This document shows, one piece after another, positions 17,266 through 25,272 of a stretch of DNA of 64,000 bases. A model generated the notes under the pieces. That model was not told where the DNA came from, did no database searches, and was given only the letters and a program-made list of their open reading frames with translations. The position numbers and the translations under genes are program-made. The stretch comes from Shewanella nanhaiensis (GTDB lineage: Bacteria; Pseudomonadota; Gammaproteobacteria; Enterobacterales; Shewanellaceae), in assembly GCF_019457885.1 (NCBI RefSeq), contig NZ_JAHZST010000019.1, positions 38,033 to 102,032 of the forward strand, written 5' to 3'. Each line of letters opens with the position of its first letter. The first letter of the stretch is position 1.

Positions 17266-18519
17266 CTAGCTTGCCACTATTTGCAAGATCTGGCCACATA
17301 TCCACGCCATATAGGTGCCCACAGCATAGCCTAATACAGCCAGCAATACACCGACTGGTGCCAATGCAGGATGGAATGCTGCCGCAACCACAGGGGCAGA
17401 TGCCGCGCCGCCCACATTTGCCTGACTTCCCACCGCCATATAAAACAGTGGTGCTTTTATCAATTTTGCCACAATCAGCATAAAACTTGCGTGCACCAGC
17501 ATCCAGATAATACCGATAGCAAAATACCACAGATTCTCAGCATCAAATAACTTAGAGACATCCATATGTAAGCCGATGGTAGCGACCAAAATATAGAGGA
17601 AAGCTGAAGCCACTTTAGATGCACCAGCAGCCTCTAAGTGACGTACAGGGCTAAAGGACATCGCTAAGCCTATGGTCGTCACTGTCACGATCAACCAGAA
17701 AAACTTAGAGGTAAGGCTATAATCGCGAGTCCAAGGGTAGTTCGCTTCGAAAAATGGGCCTAAGAAGTCAGCAACCACATGGGCAAGGCCTGTGACACCA
17801 AAACCTACCGCCACTATCATCATCAGATCGTTAAGGCTAGGTATACGGGCATTTTCAGCATGGTACTTCTCAACTTTATCCTTTAGCGCCTCAAGTGCTG
17901 AAGTATCTGCACCAGTCTTAGCATCTATCTGCTTCGCCTTTGATGCCATAAACAGCAAGACCGCCATCCAGATATTGGCCACGATAACATCCACAGTGAC
18001 CATAATAGAGAAGATATCACCGCCTGCTTCATAGATCTCTTTCATCGCCGCTTGGTTAGCGCCGCCACCGATCCAACTTCCAGCCAGTGTGGTCATCCCG
18101 CGCCAAACCGCTTCCGGTCCCTGCACCCCGAGAATTTCAGGATGAATAGCCGACACAATCAACAAGGCAATGGGGCCACCTATCACGATACCAACGGTTC
18201 CCGTCAGGAACATGATGATCGCCTTAGGCCCCAAAGACATAATCGCCTTTAGATCGACACTTAAGATCAATAAAACTAAACATGCAGGCAGCAGATAACG
18301 CGATGCCACAAAGTAGAGCTGTGAGGTGTGACCATCGATAATATTGAAAGTATTGAGCAGTGAAGGCAAGAAGTAGCACATTAGAAGTGCCGGAATAAAG
18401 GTATAAAATTTAGTCCAAAATGGATGCTTACTGTTGCTAGTATAAAATACAAAGCCCAATACAAGGGCCAATATTCCTAATCCAGTGGCATCGTTGGTCA
18501 CTAATGCAGTGCTACTCAT
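17266..18519 (-). CDS. DUF819-family membrane protein
   Basis: A 417-residue integral-membrane protein with about ten to eleven hydrophobic segments, belonging to the DUF819 (YjcL-like) family, whose members resemble sodium-coupled carboxylate or bile-acid-type transporters in fold. Glycine-rich motifs LAGSWIGGGANQAAMKEIYEA in the middle and VGSQANVGGAASAPVVAAAF near the C-terminus form a pair that suggests two inverted repeats with crossover regions. A charged loop (residues about 195-225) separates the halves. Function is not known. It sits between sirB1 and kdsA, a position that is empty in E. coli, and probably belongs to the same transcript as kdsA, 74 bases downstream. Confidence 0.85.
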   Translation of the reverse strand: MSSTALVTNDATGLGILALVLGFVFYTSNSKHPFWTKFYTFIPALLMCYFLPSLLNTFNIIDGHTSQLYFVASRYLLPACLVLLILSVDLKAIMSLGPKAIIMFLTGTVGIVIGGPIALLIVSAIHPEILGVQGPEAVWRGMTTLAGSWIGGGANQAAMKEIYEAGGDIFSIMVTVDVIVANIWMAVLLFMASKAKQIDAKTGADTSALEALKDKVEKYHAENARIPSLNDLMMIVAVGFGVTGLAHVVADFLGPFFEANYPWTRDYSLTSKFFWLIVTVTTIGLAMSFSPVRHLEAAGASKVASAFLYILVATIGLHMDVSKLFDAENLWYFAIGIIWMLVHASFMLIVAKLIKAPLFYMAVGSQANVGGAASAPVVAAAFHPALAPVGVLLAVLGYAVGTYMAWICGQILQIVAS

Positions 18520-18644
18520 CCTAGTCTAATCTCCCATCCATAATTATTATTGTAATTTTTATTTGTTGATTTTATTTATATTTATTTTTATACGAACAAA
18601 TCTAAGACGGCAGTCTCTGAACTACCGTCATCAAGCCCACTAAT

Positions 18645-19433
18645 CTAGTGATAGATCTCCTGCTCCTCTCTTAACTCTTTGAGTTGCATCTTCACCAGTT
18701 CAATCACAGGATCATGGGGACTGTTATCGACGAAGTGCTTAAGATCGGCTGCGGCGACATTGATGCAACCTAACTGCTGAGCAATAAAAGCACGCTCACG
18801 ATTAAGATTGAGATCGTCTGGGTGCCACTGCAGTAACAAGTTACAACACTCCAGCGCTGGTTCAAACTTATGAGAGACGATACAACCCGCTTTAAGCTCA
18901 TGGATCATACGTGACACCAAACGTTTTAAACTCACCGGCTTAAGGTAACTTGCCTTGAATGGCACACCATTACCTAGCTCGCCTCGAACTAACACATGCA
19001 GTTGATGACGAGTTAACTCGCTACCGTTCATAGGATCGATATACTTGACCACACCATCGATTCGACTACACAGTACCGTTGTTCCTGGTAGCAACAAAGG
19101 TTCCAGCTTTAGATCTAACTGCTTGGCAAGTAGCATCAATACCGTAGCCAACGTGGTGCTATTTCCCTGACGACTGCTGATGCAGGTTCCAAGATCTGCC
19201 GCCTCAACACTAAAGTAGGGCTGGCGTATGCAAAATCCTAAATCTTGATAAAACCAACGCAGTAATCCCGCAAGACGTTCGTGCCTGTCAACCACATAGT
19301 GACTAAGCACAGATCCAGCTAACTCTAGCCAAGCCCAGTTAGCTGACTCCGCTTTTGAAAAGTTGAGATGAGCGCCGATCTCAAATGCCATTTCAGGCAG
19401 TGCAATCTCATTTTTAAGAGGCAAAGTGGTCAT
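18645..19433 (-). CDS. sirB1: SirB1-family protein (transglutaminase-like plus TPR)
   Basis: A 262-residue cytoplasmic protein of the SirB1/YchA family. It has a transglutaminase-like N-terminal part, with CISSRQGNSTTLATVLMLLA around residue 90 at the place where the papain-fold helix lies, and a C-terminal segment with TPR-like helices (ECCNLLLQWHPDDLNLNRERAF). The biochemical role is unknown; the Salmonella name came from a regulatory screen. Its ATG overlaps the sirB2 stop codon by one base (TAATG), so the pair is translationally coupled, as in E. coli where sirB2-sirB1-kdsA are adjacent. Confidence 0.9.
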   Translation of the reverse strand: MTTLPLKNEIALPEMAFEIGAHLNFSKAESANWAWLELAGSVLSHYVVDRHERLAGLLRWFYQDLGFCIRQPYFSVEAADLGTCISSRQGNSTTLATVLMLLAKQLDLKLEPLLLPGTTVLCSRIDGVVKYIDPMNGSELTRHQLHVLVRGELGNGVPFKASYLKPVSLKRLVSRMIHELKAGCIVSHKFEPALECCNLLLQWHPDDLNLNRERAFIAQQLGCINVAAADLKHFVDNSPHDPVIELVKMQLKELREEQEIYH

Positions 19434-19828
19434 TATCCCAACAACATAGCTTGTTTAAACATGGCAAGCTTAGCGGCATAAACCACCCAAGCAATTGCAC
19501 CTAAGGCCGCAAAGGTTTTGAACAACTTATTGCGATCTGCTTTTAACGCTATTGTTGCTAAAAGTATGTAAGCAACAACGGCACCGAGCTTTTCTGATAG
19601 CCAAGGATCCACAAACGGATACTGCTTGATGATGAAGCAAAGTGTTAGGCCTGAAAGCAGTAGAAAAGTATCGATAACATGAGGAGCTATTTTAACTAGC
19701 TTCTTCTGCATGATAGGTGAGTCACGAAGATGTAGCGCAAAACGCACGATAAAAAACAGCACACTTACCGCTATAAGCGTTAAATGAAGGTGCTTAATCG
19801 CCGGGTACAGGTTATTCAAAGTTTCCAT
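19433..19828 (-). CDS. sirB2: SirB2-family membrane protein
   Basis: A 131-residue inner-membrane protein with four hydrophobic segments (around residues 12-30, 48-66, 80-96 and 105-122). It matches the SirB2/YchQ family, beginning with YPAIKHLHLTLIAVSVLFF and a RFALHLRDSP loop. Function is unknown. It is coupled to sirB1 by overlapping stop and start codons. In E. coli it directly follows prmC; here about 5.4 kb of unrelated DNA lies between them, so this pair must have its own promoter in 19829-19959. Confidence 0.9.
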   Translation of the reverse strand: METLNNLYPAIKHLHLTLIAVSVLFFIVRFALHLRDSPIMQKKLVKIAPHVIDTFLLLSGLTLCFIIKQYPFVDPWLSEKLGAVVAYILLATIALKADRNKLFKTFAALGAIAWVVYAAKLAMFKQAMLLG

Positions 19829-19959
19829 TTTAATACTTACTTTGCTGACAAAGGCGGTAGTGTACCCGATCCCCTTAATCTAAACCAATATCATGGTCAT
19901 AATCTCTGCAAGTGAATGGAATTTATTCAAGAGAACACAATAAGAATAGATATGGTCAA

Positions 19960-20877
19960 CTAATTAGATACAAACAGAGAGAGTAACAACTCCCTCATCC
20001 AAATATTTTCCAGAGTATCTTCACTCGGTTTGTAAGTGAATAATTTCAGTTGATACTTCGGCATTCCAAATGGAGGCTCAAACAGTGTTATCGGTAGCAT
20101 AGCTTGCATAGTTTGTGCTGCAAACTTAGGGAGAGTGAGTAACAGCTCTGATCCAGCAACCATAAATGGTCCGTTCAAAACATTAGGTATCTGCAAAGCA
20201 ATATCTCGTTGCAAGCCTAACTTCTTAAGTTGCTCATCCACTACCCCACTCTTCTCCCCCCAGGGGGAGATTAAAATATGCCGATGGGATAGGAAAATTT
20301 GAAGATCCATCTTGTCAAACTTATCACTTGCGATGGTGCAGTAACTATCCTCCCACCATGTCCACTGATTGATTAATGGATGCAGAACATCATCAAAATG
20401 TGAAAAACCTAAAGCAAAATCCAGTTCACCACTCTCAAATGCCTCTAGGGGGAGTTTCTCTCCACGGGAAATTAAGTTTACTCTCACCATAGGGGCGTGC
20501 AACTTTAGATAAGGTAACAGACGAGAATTCATCAACTGCGCAGTAAAATCCGTCACCGCAAAATTAAACTCATGCCTGCTCTCTTCAGGAATAAATTTAG
20601 CTCGCGCCGCAAAACAGTCCTCCAAAATAGATAAGGCCTCTGTAACCTGAGGATAAATATTGTCGGCATAATGTGTCGGTACCATCTGAGTACTACCTCG
20701 AATAAATAACTCATCATCAAGTTGCACTCTTAACCTTGCCAGAGCGTGACTAAATGCAGATTGGCTAAGATTCATTGATTCTGCCGCCACTGAAACATTG
20801 CGCTCTCTATACAAAGCAGAAAACAACTTCAGCAGGTTTAGATCAAGACGGTTCAACTTATTATGCAATTTGTTCAT
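19960..20877 (-). CDS. LysR-family regulator
   Basis: A 305-residue LysR-type transcription factor. The N-terminal LNRLDLNLLKLFSALYRERN and the helix-turn-helix SVAAESMNLSQSAFSHALARLR are typical of the NodD/LeuO-like branch (R-x-DLNLL start). The effector domain follows from about residue 95. It is divergent from a GNAT acetyltransferase across only 69 bases, so it probably regulates that gene and itself. AGGAG abuts the ATG, leaving almost no spacing, and the in-frame TTG three codons later may be used instead. It is the first gene of the accessory block that splits sirB2 from prmC. Confidence 0.88.
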   Translation of the reverse strand: MNKLHNKLNRLDLNLLKLFSALYRERNVSVAAESMNLSQSAFSHALARLRVQLDDELFIRGSTQMVPTHYADNIYPQVTEALSILEDCFAARAKFIPEESRHEFNFAVTDFTAQLMNSRLLPYLKLHAPMVRVNLISRGEKLPLEAFESGELDFALGFSHFDDVLHPLINQWTWWEDSYCTIASDKFDKMDLQIFLSHRHILISPWGEKSGVVDEQLKKLGLQRDIALQIPNVLNGPFMVAGSELLLTLPKFAAQTMQAMLPITLFEPPFGMPKYQLKLFTYKPSEDTLENIWMRELLLSLFVSN

Positions 20878-20946
20878 CTCCTAATGATTAATATGCACTT
20901 ATCGCATAGTCAAACCTAGTCTATGCTGTGCACAAGATAATTCAAC

Positions 20947-21390
20947 ATGGAAATACAGATGACCCAGATCTCTACACACCACTTTACACTCGATGACAGC
21001 AAGGAGTTTGCTAATGCAGTCGAACAAAGAATTGCTGACTTTAACTGGCAACAGTGGGAAGTTTCAGAGCGCTTACCTTTAGGGTTGAAGCTCGAAAGTG
21101 AAACAGGGGAACTATTAGCGGGTTTCTCAGCCCGAACCTTCGGTAACTGGTTGCAGATAGACAATCTCTGGGTATCTGAATCACTCAGGGGGCAAAACAT
21201 TGGAGATCAATTATTAGCTGAGGCTGAGAAGATTGCTATCGAACGAGGTTGTATCTACGCAATCTTAGACACCCTAAACTTTCAAGCACGCCCCTTCTAC
21301 GAAACCAGAGGGTATACCCTCCAATGGACTCAAAAAGCCTACCCGAAAACAGGCTGTAAATACTTTATGGTAAAGAACCTTAAAGAGTAA
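20947..21390 (+). CDS. GNAT-family N-acetyltransferase
   Basis: A 147-residue acetyl-CoA-dependent acetyltransferase. Motif A is seen as DNLWVSESLRGQNIGDQLLA at about residues 77-96, with the acetyl-CoA pyrophosphate-binding R-G-Q-N-I-G pattern, followed by ARPFYETRGY (motif B) near residue 119. The substrate is unknown. Short members of this kind often modify antibiotics, polyamines or protein N-termini. The ATG at 20947 is followed by a second in-frame ATG at 20959. It is divergent from a LysR gene and followed by a terminator hairpin at 21442. Confidence 0.85.
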   Translation: MEIQMTQISTHHFTLDDSKEFANAVEQRIADFNWQQWEVSERLPLGLKLESETGELLAGFSARTFGNWLQIDNLWVSESLRGQNIGDQLLAEAEKIAIERGCIYAILDTLNFQARPFYETRGYTLQWTQKAYPKTGCKYFMVKNLKE

Positions 21391-21441
21391 AAATTTACCT
21401 TCACCTTAAAACCAACAAAAAAAACAGCAACCTACAAGAAG

Positions 21442-21477
21442 AAAGCCCTAAATGAGTCAAACTAAACCTAGGGCTTT
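21442..21477. terminator. Hairpin terminator between GNAT gene and secreted-protein gene
   Basis: Arms AAAGCCCTA and TAGGGCTTT flank an 18-base loop, between two convergent genes. It is followed by weak T/A runs, so strength is uncertain. Confidence 0.6.
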
Positions 21478-21511
21478 ATCATTTACATAATAAGTAAAAC
21501 CAAGTTAAAGA

Positions 21512-22690
21512 CTACTCCTTTAACTTAGTACGCTTTTTCTGCATCGCACTGCTGCCAAGGTAAGCATCATCATACTTCTTAAACGCTTTTAAAGTAGGAA
21601 GCTCAATCATCTCTACATGGCTGTTTTTGATTCCCCAACCAATAATGTTATGAATCAATCCTGACCCCTGCTGTATCTTCACATCGGTTTGGAAATACAG
21701 CGGGGCCTTAGATCTGGTGCCGCGATACTTACTCGCTGCATAATAGATCGCATGTTGATCATTATTAAACGCGTTAGCATCTTTATCTTCCTGCTCCAGA
21801 CTATTATTACCACTGACGCAATTTCCGGCTTTACGACAGGTCTCAACGGTTTCTTTCATCACACCGGTACTCAAGGGCCAGTCAGACTTTGAAGGCGATG
21901 AAGCCATCTTTTTGAACTGCCTAAAATGGGGACGCGCCACAGATACCCAAGTAGTGTCCCATTTCCCAGCAACCGCATTTATTTGCCAGTTTTGACAATC
22001 CTGATCTTTTTGCCAGGTTAATCCTGCATCAATCAAGATATTAATATTTTGATATTCGCTGCGAGCCCTGTGCATATCGGCATTTTTTATCATGCACCCT
22101 GATATTGCCACCTCTGTAATTAGTGGCTCGGAATCATATTTATTGGCCAGTAAACCATGAAACTGTTTATAGCGAGTCTTAAAAGCCGATTTCCAAAAAT
22201 GCGGAAACTCTCCGTCAAAACTGCTGCCTTTAAAATCCAGTGTTGATGATCCAACCTCATCTTTAACCCATTGAGGTGTATAGATCCCCGCAAATACCCT
22301 CAGCTTTATCCCAAGCTTGTTGTTTCCCTGAACGGCGTTCCACTCTCTGACATCAGCCAGAGCATCTTCAATCAACTGAGTATTCAGTTTATCTTGCCCT
22401 GACGGTACTGTTTCAGGTTTTTGGGACTGCAATGCCGCCCACTCTAACTGCACAACAATACCGTCAACATTCTTGGCCCAATCCTTTGGTTTAGTTGGGT
22501 CGCTAGCTGAAGCGGTTGGATCGTCATAACCATTTCGTAAGCCAGGCGTTTTAGACACATCACCACGGGTATAAAACCCTGCCGCACGATCTTTAGCTTC
22601 CGCTTCGACGCTAATACCTGCGCCAATGAGTCCTACCGTTACTAGGGAAAGCATAAGTAAAACTGATTTTGACTTTTTCAGTTGGTACAT
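21512..22690 (-). CDS. Secreted protein of unknown function, possible TIM-barrel hydrolase
   Basis: A protein of about 392 residues with a clear N-terminal signal peptide (KKSKSVLLMLSLVTVGLIGAGI, then a VEAEA cleavage region), so it is exported to the periplasm or beyond. The start at ATG 22690 has AAGAGG upstream; an ATG nine codons earlier lacks one. Stretches such as DGIVVQLEWAALQ, LGIKLRVFAGIYTPQWV, LITEVAISGCM and a late FQTDVKI look like successive beta-strands of a glycoside-hydrolase-like barrel, and an acidic residue in ITEVAIS could be catalytic. I do not recognise the family, and this reading is an inference. Pairs of Cys (GC-MIK, DQDCQ, CRKAGNC) suggest disulfides. It lies in the accessory block between prmC and sirB2. 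Confidence 0.6.
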   Translation of the reverse strand: MYQLKKSKSVLLMLSLVTVGLIGAGISVEAEAKDRAAGFYTRGDVSKTPGLRNGYDDPTASASDPTKPKDWAKNVDGIVVQLEWAALQSQKPETVPSGQDKLNTQLIEDALADVREWNAVQGNNKLGIKLRVFAGIYTPQWVKDEVGSSTLDFKGSSFDGEFPHFWKSAFKTRYKQFHGLLANKYDSEPLITEVAISGCMIKNADMHRARSEYQNINILIDAGLTWQKDQDCQNWQINAVAGKWDTTWVSVARPHFRQFKKMASSPSKSDWPLSTGVMKETVETCRKAGNCVSGNNSLEQEDKDANAFNNDQHAIYYAASKYRGTRSKAPLYFQTDVKIQQGSGLIHNIIGWGIKNSHVEMIELPTLKAFKKYDDAYLGSSAMQKKRTKLKE

Positions 22691-23221
22691 AATTGCCTCT
22701 TTATTCTGTATATTCATGTTTTAATTATTAAATTAATATCTACAGCAATAAATACTACACTCACATCGACCAAATACTATTTATAGTATTTATAAGATAC
22801 GAAGTAAAAGTTAACACCACTGACAACTGCCGTCAACAGATAAAATCACGATGGAATTGAATAATTATTCACAAACAGACTCTACGGATGATTTACTTCA
22901 TTAACCCTATGCCACTATTTAACACCAAAAAGAGTGGGGATCATAAGAAGAACTGGAGAGCTAAACCCAACCAAGATAGTGATTTAGTAGGTAGAGATTT
23001 AACCTAGATAGTGAGATGTTTCTTCAATGCTAACTTGAACTCCTCTAGGGCGAGGTATAGCACCTTCTATTGAAGCAATAGCTAAAGCTTAGTTGGAGAT
23101 AGGAATTTACGTAATGAACTATGCCTGTCCATAATTGTTTTTCGATTGAGGTTTTGGGCTGTAACTTATTTTTGGACATAAATGCACTAGTACTGTGCTG
23201 GCGATTTGCTCAGCAAATGGC
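22691..23221. other. AT-rich gene-free region
   Basis: About 530 bases with no supported gene, including the promoter side of the secreted-protein gene and short hairpins such as GATTTGCTCAGCAAAT near 23210. Base composition is AT-rich as in the neighbouring cassette-like segment. I see no further recognisable element. Confidence 0.5.
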
Positions 23222-23261
23222 ATAACAGCCTTGGTGAATCTTAATTTAGAGGCTTGTTATA
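23222..23261 (-). other. Short attC-like end of a putative gene cassette
   Basis: On the minus strand this starts with TATAACAAGCC and ends with AAGGCTGTTATG, which pair apart from one unpaired A. The order TATAAC at the 5' end and GTTATG at the 3' end is that of integron attC sites, and the stop codon of the adjacent lipoprotein gene lies inside it. At about 40 bases it is shorter than known attC sites, so it may be deleted or a coincidence. Confidence 0.35.
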
Positions 23262-23911
23262 TTCGATACCTGTTGTTTTACACTTGGATTTGGTATAAAT
23301 GCGGTTCTTTCTCCATAAGTTTCTTTCCCCATAAAATAACCATGATTGGATCGAAAAAGTAAGATTCCACTTTTAGAATAAATCCGTTTCATAGTACGCT
23401 CACTTGCCCCAAACCCTCTAAATTTTGTAATCCAAACACCATCTTTAAAAGTTGTATTTACCTCAGATTTCCCTGTCGAATTTTCATACTGGCATTTCCC
23501 TAATTTAAATTCACACTCTTTGAAATGCGATACATGCGAACTAAAATCTCCAGACTTGGTATATTTTATAAATCTGGTGTAGTTAACGAGTTTTATTTCA
23601 GTATCAGACATAGAGAAATTCTCATCAAGATGCTTAAAGTAGTTAGCTGAACTATCGGTCTTGTAGAGTTTGTAATATTCTTTTTTGGTATCGATTTCAC
23701 CTTTTGAATAATACTGTTTTACTAAATAGCCTACGGTAAAGTCCAAGCCTAGTTCAACTGGTTCTTCAGATAAATCATTAGGGTAAAGTAAATTACCAGA
23801 GTTTTTCTCCAGTACCCCCCTTATAGTATTTGCTTCATTGTAAGGACTCAACATACATCCATTAATGGAAAAGATAATTAAAGTTGCTATTGTAAGTTTA
23901 AATTTTTTCAT
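23246..23911 (-). CDS. Predicted lipoprotein of unknown function, cassette-like gene
   Basis: A 221-residue protein beginning with a short basic region and a hydrophobic stretch ending in SINGC, a credible lipobox, so it is probably anchored to a membrane. The mature part is rich in Lys, Tyr and Asn and shows no domain I know. The coding region is AT-rich compared with its core-gene neighbours, which suggests transfer. The start codon lies 14 bases after the end of an attC-like site, preceded by TCTAGG, and the stop falls within another attC-like end. This arrangement is typical of a promoterless integron cassette. No integrase or cassette promoter is visible within the window. Confidence 0.6.
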   Translation of the reverse strand: MKKFKLTIATLIIFSINGCMLSPYNEANTIRGVLEKNSGNLLYPNDLSEEPVELGLDFTVGYLVKQYYSKGEIDTKKEYYKLYKTDSSANYFKHLDENFSMSDTEIKLVNYTRFIKYTKSGDFSSHVSHFKECEFKLGKCQYENSTGKSEVNTTFKDGVWITKFRGFGASERTMKRIYSKSGILLFRSNHGYFMGKETYGERTAFIPNPSVKQQVSNITSL

Positions 23912-23925
23912 TCAATTACCTAGAA

Positions 23926-24023
23926 TATAACGCCCGTATAAAATGCGAATAATGCTTGGCTATAATTAGCGAAGAATGAGCGCCAGCCAAGCGTCTGACG
24001 TCATTTTTGATGCGTTTGTTATA
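23926..24023 (-). other. Integron attC-like recombination site
   Basis: A 98-base imperfect inverted repeat. On the minus strand it begins TATAACAAACGC and ends GGGCGTTATA, matching the ends of Vibrio-type attC repeats. The core has a perfect eight-base stem (GCTTGGCT at 23954-23961 and AGCCAAGC at 23985-23992) around a loop with unpaired bases. It sits between two small same-strand genes. The structure and spacing fit a cassette junction; no integrase gene is visible. Confidence 0.7.
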
Positions 24024-24048
24024 TGAATGTACCCTGTTTATAGAATTA

Positions 24049-24234
24049 CTAAAAAAATATTACTCCAATGATAACCAATAATATTATTGCCCATAAAATT
24101 GAACAAAAAACATAATACTCAGTACCATAAGATTCATTTTTACATACTGGGCAAGTTTTTTTAATAATATGTCGAGATCCAGACAGTGAACTAAGATCTG
24201 GTATCATTTTACATTTACACTTTTTACAGAGCAC
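24049..24234 (-). CDS. Small zinc-ribbon membrane protein, cassette-like gene
   Basis: A 61-residue protein. The N-terminal half has the Cys pairs CKKCKC (with CxxCxC spacing) and CPVCK, which form a rubredoxin-like zinc ribbon, and the C-terminal half is one long hydrophobic segment (about residues 42-61), so a membrane-anchored zinc-ribbon domain is predicted. Start is GTG 24234 with GGA upstream. Its stop lies 26 bases before the attC-like site at 24023. I do not recognise a family. Small cassette genes often have unknown roles. It is the minus-strand upstream neighbour of the lipoprotein gene. Confidence 0.55.
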   Translation of the reverse strand: MLCKKCKCKMIPDLSSLSGSRHIIKKTCPVCKNESYGTEYYVFCSILWAIILLVIIGVIFF

Positions 24235-25020
24235 GACAATTCCAATAATTCATATAATAGCTTATTGATTAGCAGCAGGATAATGTTCCAGTCTGCTTGG
24301 TTGTTTTTTGTCAACCTAACACTAGTAACTCACTGTTGTAAATGGGTTACTTTTAGTAGAAGTTAGAAAAAATACCATAAATCACCCGATAAAAAGATGC
24401 GTGGGAGTTTATGAGGTCCGCATAACACTTTTGGCACTTTCTCAATACTTTGATATTAAATAGAATAAAATATTTACTTGAGTTATCGATGCGTACCCCC
24501 TCCATTTCGTGCATCTTTTTTAGGCAAGTTATCTCGATATCAGTTATAACTGTATGTATGTATGTACAGTTCTTGTAAAAGAGGCGTTATGTCATCAAAA
24601 AATAGGACTGGCACAACTTATAGACAATTCAAAACCCTTTCATATTAGCTTTTATATAGCCAAAACTTTACGTGTTAGCAGTTTACTCAGATAAGCCAAA
24701 ATCGAAAAGATACTCTTGCTTAAAATCAGCTGGTGTAGATGCAACTGCGAGTTTCGGTTTCAGGGTGAGGTATCGCGAAGTGATACTCTTCGAGCGAGAG
24801 GATGGGACGCCGAACTGGCTGTTTAACAGGGAAGTTATTGGAAACCGTAAAGCGACCATGGCAGAAAATGTTCCAGACATTTTTCTGCATTTCCTACTAT
24901 CCCTGTAGGTCAGATGTGCTTCACAGCGTCTCGCAGAAGTATCTACACATACCTCGCCGGGCAGGCGTTAGATAAAGATGAAGGTATGACCTTCAAACAA
25001 ACTATCCAATAGCATAAAGC
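24235..25020. other. Gene-free accessory DNA
   Basis: About 790 bases without a gene I can support. A short run of TGTA units occurs at 24551-24567. Overlapping open frames on both strands at 24672-24908 show no family features and are probably not genes; the segment may be a dispersed repeat, because both frames are open without an obvious ribosome site. Confidence 0.4.
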
Positions 25021-25049
25021 TGGATCCTGAAACAAGTTCAGGATGACGG
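25021..25049. repeat. REP-like palindrome
   Basis: Perfect stem ATCCTGAA / TTCAGGAT with a five-base loop, at 25024-25044, in the sequence context TGGATCC...GATGACGG. Palindromes of this kind occur many times in some proteobacterial genomes, from memory. Only one copy is visible in this window. Confidence 0.45.
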
Positions 25050-25087
25050 TAACAATACTTCAGCCAGAAATAAATCAGATAATGTAA

Positions 25088-25109
25088 TCAGCCTTCATTT
25101 GAAGGCTGA
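25088..25109. other. Hairpin of unknown role
   Basis: Perfect inverted repeat TCAGCCTTCA / TGAAGGCTGA with a two-base centre, no strong T-run. It lies between the REP-like palindrome and the terminator. Confidence 0.4.
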
Positions 25110-25130
25110 CAAGCTTTGTCGTTCTACAAA

Positions 25131-25167
25131 CAAAAACGCCATTGGTATGAGAGCTACCAATGGCGTT
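25131..25167 (-). terminator. Terminator of the hemA-prfA-prmC operon
   Basis: On the minus strand, a 13-base stem (AACGCCATTGGTA and complement) is followed by a TTTTTG run, about 105 bases beyond the prmC stop. Two copies of CTCAGGGCTGTT lie between the stop and this hairpin (25190-25228). Confidence 0.8.
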
Positions 25168-25272
25168 CTAATTCACCTTATTCAAATACGCTCAGGGCTG
25201 TTAATTTAAAGCAGACTCAGGGCTGTTCAGCCTAACTCAAAAAAGCAGAACCAGTCGATGCCCCAGCGCCCA

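Noticed and set aside
17219..17530. 103-residue minus-strand frame overlapping the DUF819 gene
   Set aside because: It is an out-of-frame shadow of a well-supported membrane protein.
24414..24550. A possible third attC-like site (TATAAC and GTTATG ends, minus strand)
   Set aside because: Only six bases pair at the ends and no central stem was seen.
24672..24908. Overlapping open frames on both strands (78 and 65 residues)
   Set aside because: No domain, signal peptide or ribosome site, and both strands are open together, which suggests non-coding or repeat DNA.
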